Source: Clostridia bacterium | Lineage (GTDB): Bacteria; Bacillota; DSM-521; Neomoorellales; Neomoorellaceae | Length of the DNA stretch: 8,121 bases | Direction: 5' to 3' | Assembly: GCA_012727745.1 (NCBI GenBank) | Contig: JAAYGJ010000119.1 | Span: 1 to 8,121, forward strand | Part shown: piece by piece, positions 6,611-8,121 of the stretch | Layout: each line of letters opens with the position of its first letter | Position numbering within the stretch: the stretch's first letter is position 1 | Program-made: the position numbers and the translations under genes | The notes under the pieces: generated by a model | Seen by the model: the letters and a program-made list of their open reading frames with translations, nothing else | Told to the model about the DNA's origin: nothing | The model's database searches: none

Positions 6611-6738
6611 GGTTATCAAAACCATGTTAAAGTTCATAGCGATGAATTATGATGGCTAGCGTAAAGGAGATCCAAAGACGATAGCCTGGACGAGAGCCGA
6701 CTTTCATAGCGCGAAAATTGCGGATGAGGGTCGGCTTT
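6611..6738 (+). ncRNA. Multi-hairpin region: candidate structured RNA ending in a terminator-like stem
   Basis: Four hairpins in 128 bases. H1 is GGTT/AACC (6611-6623). H2 is TTCAT/ATGAA with loop AGCG (6633-6646). H3 is GGCTA (6654-6658) / TAGCC (6682-6686), continuing after a G-A mismatch as CGT (6660-6662) / ACG (6678-6680), with a purine-rich loop. H4 is a long stem: 6693-6707 pairs with 6724-6738 over 15 bp including G-U pairs, topped by CGC/GCG (6710-6712/6720-6722) with a GAAAATT loop. H4 is followed by only a weak T run (TTTGTTATT). AGCC occurs at 6683 and 6695, and GGCT at 6654 and 6733, so alternative pairings are possible. It may simply terminate the DUF2294 transcript. I could not match it to a riboswitch class I know. 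Confidence 0.45.
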
Positions 6739-6742
6739 GTTA

Positions 6743-6770
6743 TTGAGTTGACTTAGAAAAAAATTATACG
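6743..6770 (+). promoter_or_regulatory. Possible promoter of the SLH protein gene
   Basis: TTGAGT (6743-6748) and TATACG (6765-6770) at a 16-base spacing, four of six matches in each hexamer. A better -35, TTGACT at 6748-6753, is only 11 bases from the -10. It lies just after the long hairpin, giving a leader of about 90 nt before the GTG start. Confidence 0.35.
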
Positions 6771-6865
6771 AAAGGGGATGATTTAACCTTTTAGGGGAAT
6801 CAGGAGGGGGGCTTTTGCACTTCTGATAAGCCTAAACCGAATTTTTAAACAAGGGGGAATTAATT
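6771..6865 (+). other. G-rich leader before the SLH gene
   Basis: Contains GGGG at 6774-6777, GGGG at 6794-6797 and AGGAGGGGGG at 6802-6811. The last is a very strong ribosome-binding-like sequence followed only by TTG CAC TTC TGA (6815-6826). The real site of the SLH gene is AAGGGGG (6851-6857). No longer reading frame is seen. Confidence 0.4.
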
Positions 6866-8121
6866 GTGAGATATAAGCCTCGCCGTTATCTGTCTATAAT
6901 TGTTACCTTAAGTTTTCTACTTACTATTATGCTGGGCGGTGTCCAGGCAGCTTTTGCCCAGCCGTCAGATATCCAGGGGCACTGGGCCCAGGAGCAGATC
7001 GGCAAATGGCTCGATAAAGGATTAGCCGGGGGCTACCCGGACGGCACATTTAAACCTGACCGGACGGTTAGCCGGGCTGAGTTCGTAGCCCTGGCCAACC
7101 GCGCCTTTAAATTTGAAGCTACTGCCGAAATAAGTTTTAGCGACGTAGCCGCCACAGCCTGGTATGCTGGCGAGATAAGTAAGGCCAGTGCTGCCGGCTA
7201 TGTGTCCGGTTACGAGGACGGGACCTTCCGGCCCGGCAACAATATCAGCCGCCAGGAAGCAGCCGCCATGCTGGTAAGGATATTAGGACTGGATGCTCCT
7301 GACATAAATGTGCTTGACCGCTTTGCTGACGCTGCTGCAATCCCCGCCTGGAGCAGGGGAGCCATTAACAGCGCCGTAGCGGCGGGCTTGATGTCCGGCT
7401 ATCCGGACCAGACCTTTAGACCCTCCCAGGCTATAACCCGGGCAGAAGCAGTAGTAACCCTGGACCGGGCTCTGGGTTATGCGCCGGTTGAAGAACCCGA
7501 ACCGGTGGAGAGTGCTGTTGAGGGCGTTGTAAGTTTTAATGGCAAGCTCGTCAGAAATGCTACCATACTTGTTTTTGCAGCAGGCAGCTATGAGATTTTA
7601 GCGGAAACCGAAACCAACAACCGGGGGTATTTTAAAGTTGAATTAGAACCCGGCGATTACGATATTACCGCTGCAGGAGATGGCGGGGTCGCCTGCGAGG
7701 GTGATATTAGAATCCTTGAGAATAAAGTGACAAAGATCGACCTTGCCCTAGAAGAGGCAGCAGAGATTAGCGGCGAGTTGAAGGATAAAAACAACAGGGC
7801 TGTCAAGAAGGCCACCATCCTGTTTACCACCAATCCAACTTTCGCCACCGTTAGCGATAATAACGGCCAGTTTACAGCCTTGGTGCTTCCCAACCGGACC
7901 TATACCGTGCGCGCTTATGAGCCCGGCGAAGAGGATGAAGAACCGGAAATAGTGGCAAGAGAACTGGTCGTAGGTAAAGCCGGCCGCCACAGCATCGGTA
8001 CGCTTAACGCTCCCTTCTCCGTCAGTGTCAGCGTCGGCGGTGGTGGTGGGGGCGGAGCACCGTCCGTACAGATTGCTTCCACTTACAAGTTCAGCTATGA
8101 AGTGCCTGCTGACGTTGTAGC
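6866..8121 (+). CDS. Secreted S-layer homology (SLH) protein with carboxypeptidase-regulatory-like domains, 3' end cut off
   Basis: Cell-surface protein expected to attach to the pyruvylated secondary cell wall polymer through its SLH domains. The 418 codons seen run off the right edge. Residues 1-31 are a signal peptide: RYKPRRY, a hydrophobic core, and likely cleavage after AFA (31/32). Three SLH domains follow at about 36-81, 91-140 and 152-203, each with a GYxDGTFxP-type turn (55-64, 115-123, 178-186) and the motifs SRAE (69-72), SRQE (128-131) and TRAE (191-194); three is the usual number for one binding unit. After an acidic linker (209-215) come two beta-sandwich repeats of the carboxypeptidase-regulatory/prealbumin type (about 217-295 and 299-380), each with a GxF/YxxxLxPGxY-like turn (254-265, 334-346). 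A seven-glycine run (391-397) leads into unseen sequence. GTG start with AAGGGGG 8 nt upstream. Whether it is the main S-layer protein, an adhesin or an enzyme depends on the missing C-terminus. Confidence 0.88.
   Translation, partial: MRYKPRRYLSIIVTLSFLLTIMLGGVQAAFAQPSDIQGHWAQEQIGKWLDKGLAGGYPDGTFKPDRTVSRAEFVALANRAFKFEATAEISFSDVAATAWYAGEISKASAAGYVSGYEDGTFRPGNNISRQEAAAMLVRILGLDAPDINVLDRFADAAAIPAWSRGAINSAVAAGLMSGYPDQTFRPSQAITRAEAVVTLDRALGYAPVEEPEPVESAVEGVVSFNGKLVRNATILVFAAGSYEILAETETNNRGYFKVELEPGDYDITAAGDGGVACEGDIRILENKVTKIDLALEEAAEISGELKDKNNRAVKKATILFTTNPTFATVSDNNGQFTALVLPNRTYTVRAYEPGEEDEEPEIVARELVVGKAGRHSIGTLNAPFSVSVSVGGGGGGGAPSVQIASTYKFSYEVPADVV

Noticed and set aside
6774..6811. G-quadruplex in the SLH leader
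   Set aside because: Only three G runs fall close together, with loops of up to 16 bases; weak support.
6611..6865. Known riboswitch (cyclic di-GMP-I, ykkC, ydaO, T-box, fluoride)
   Set aside because: I compared the conserved blocks of each from memory. None is present in the right order, so the region is left unassigned rather than named.
1..8121. CRISPR array, tRNA or rRNA gene, insertion sequence
   Set aside because: No evenly spaced long repeats, no tRNA or rRNA sequence I recognise, and no transposase-like frame or flanking inverted repeats were seen.

Overview
The window looks like a chromosomal segment of a Gram-positive, low-to-mid GC Firmicute, most likely a clostridial or Peptococcaceae/Moorella-type anaerobe. 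The reasons are a complete ctsR-mcsA-mcsB-clpC operon with textbook CtsR operators, strong AGGAGG-type ribosome binding sites, TTG and GTG starts, and an S-layer (SLH) protein. The assignment to this group is inference from gene content and style; the species cannot be named from the sequence alone.

Layout. Positions 1-800 (minus strand) hold the first 266 codons of a trans-polyprenyl diphosphate synthase, starting at TTG and running off the left edge. Positions 801-1228 are the divergent intergenic region. It carries a strong sigma-A promoter (1041-1069), a run of three phased CtsR heptad pairs (1073-1125), and a second promoter-like site with its own CtsR pair (1129-1178). Next come ctsR (1229-1708), mcsA (1759-2253), mcsB (2260-3321) and clpC (3379-5910), closed by a strong intrinsic terminator (5932-5964). 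A 290-base AT-rich stretch with three successive dyads precedes a small DUF2294/MpsC-family gene (6257-6601). Downstream lies a stretch with several hairpins (6611-6738) that is either an elaborate terminator or an unassigned structured RNA. The window ends inside a secreted protein with three SLH domains (6866-8121, running off the right edge).

How it works together. CtsR represses its own operon. McsB is a protein arginine kinase that needs the zinc protein McsA as activator. McsB marks CtsR and damaged proteins with phosphoarginine, and the ClpC AAA+ unfoldase, with ClpP encoded elsewhere, degrades the marked proteins. Heat or disulfide stress therefore relieves repression of the operon that encodes the response. 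The polyprenyl synthase, the DUF2294 protein and the SLH protein are separate transcription units and show no clear functional link to the stress operon.

I see no plainly new gene system here. The parts most worth a second look are regulatory: the phased CtsR operator array with a duplicated promoter-operator unit, the unassigned RNA-like region at 6611-6738, and the dyads at 6126-6185. One protein-level oddity is an unusually long N-domain linker in ClpC.
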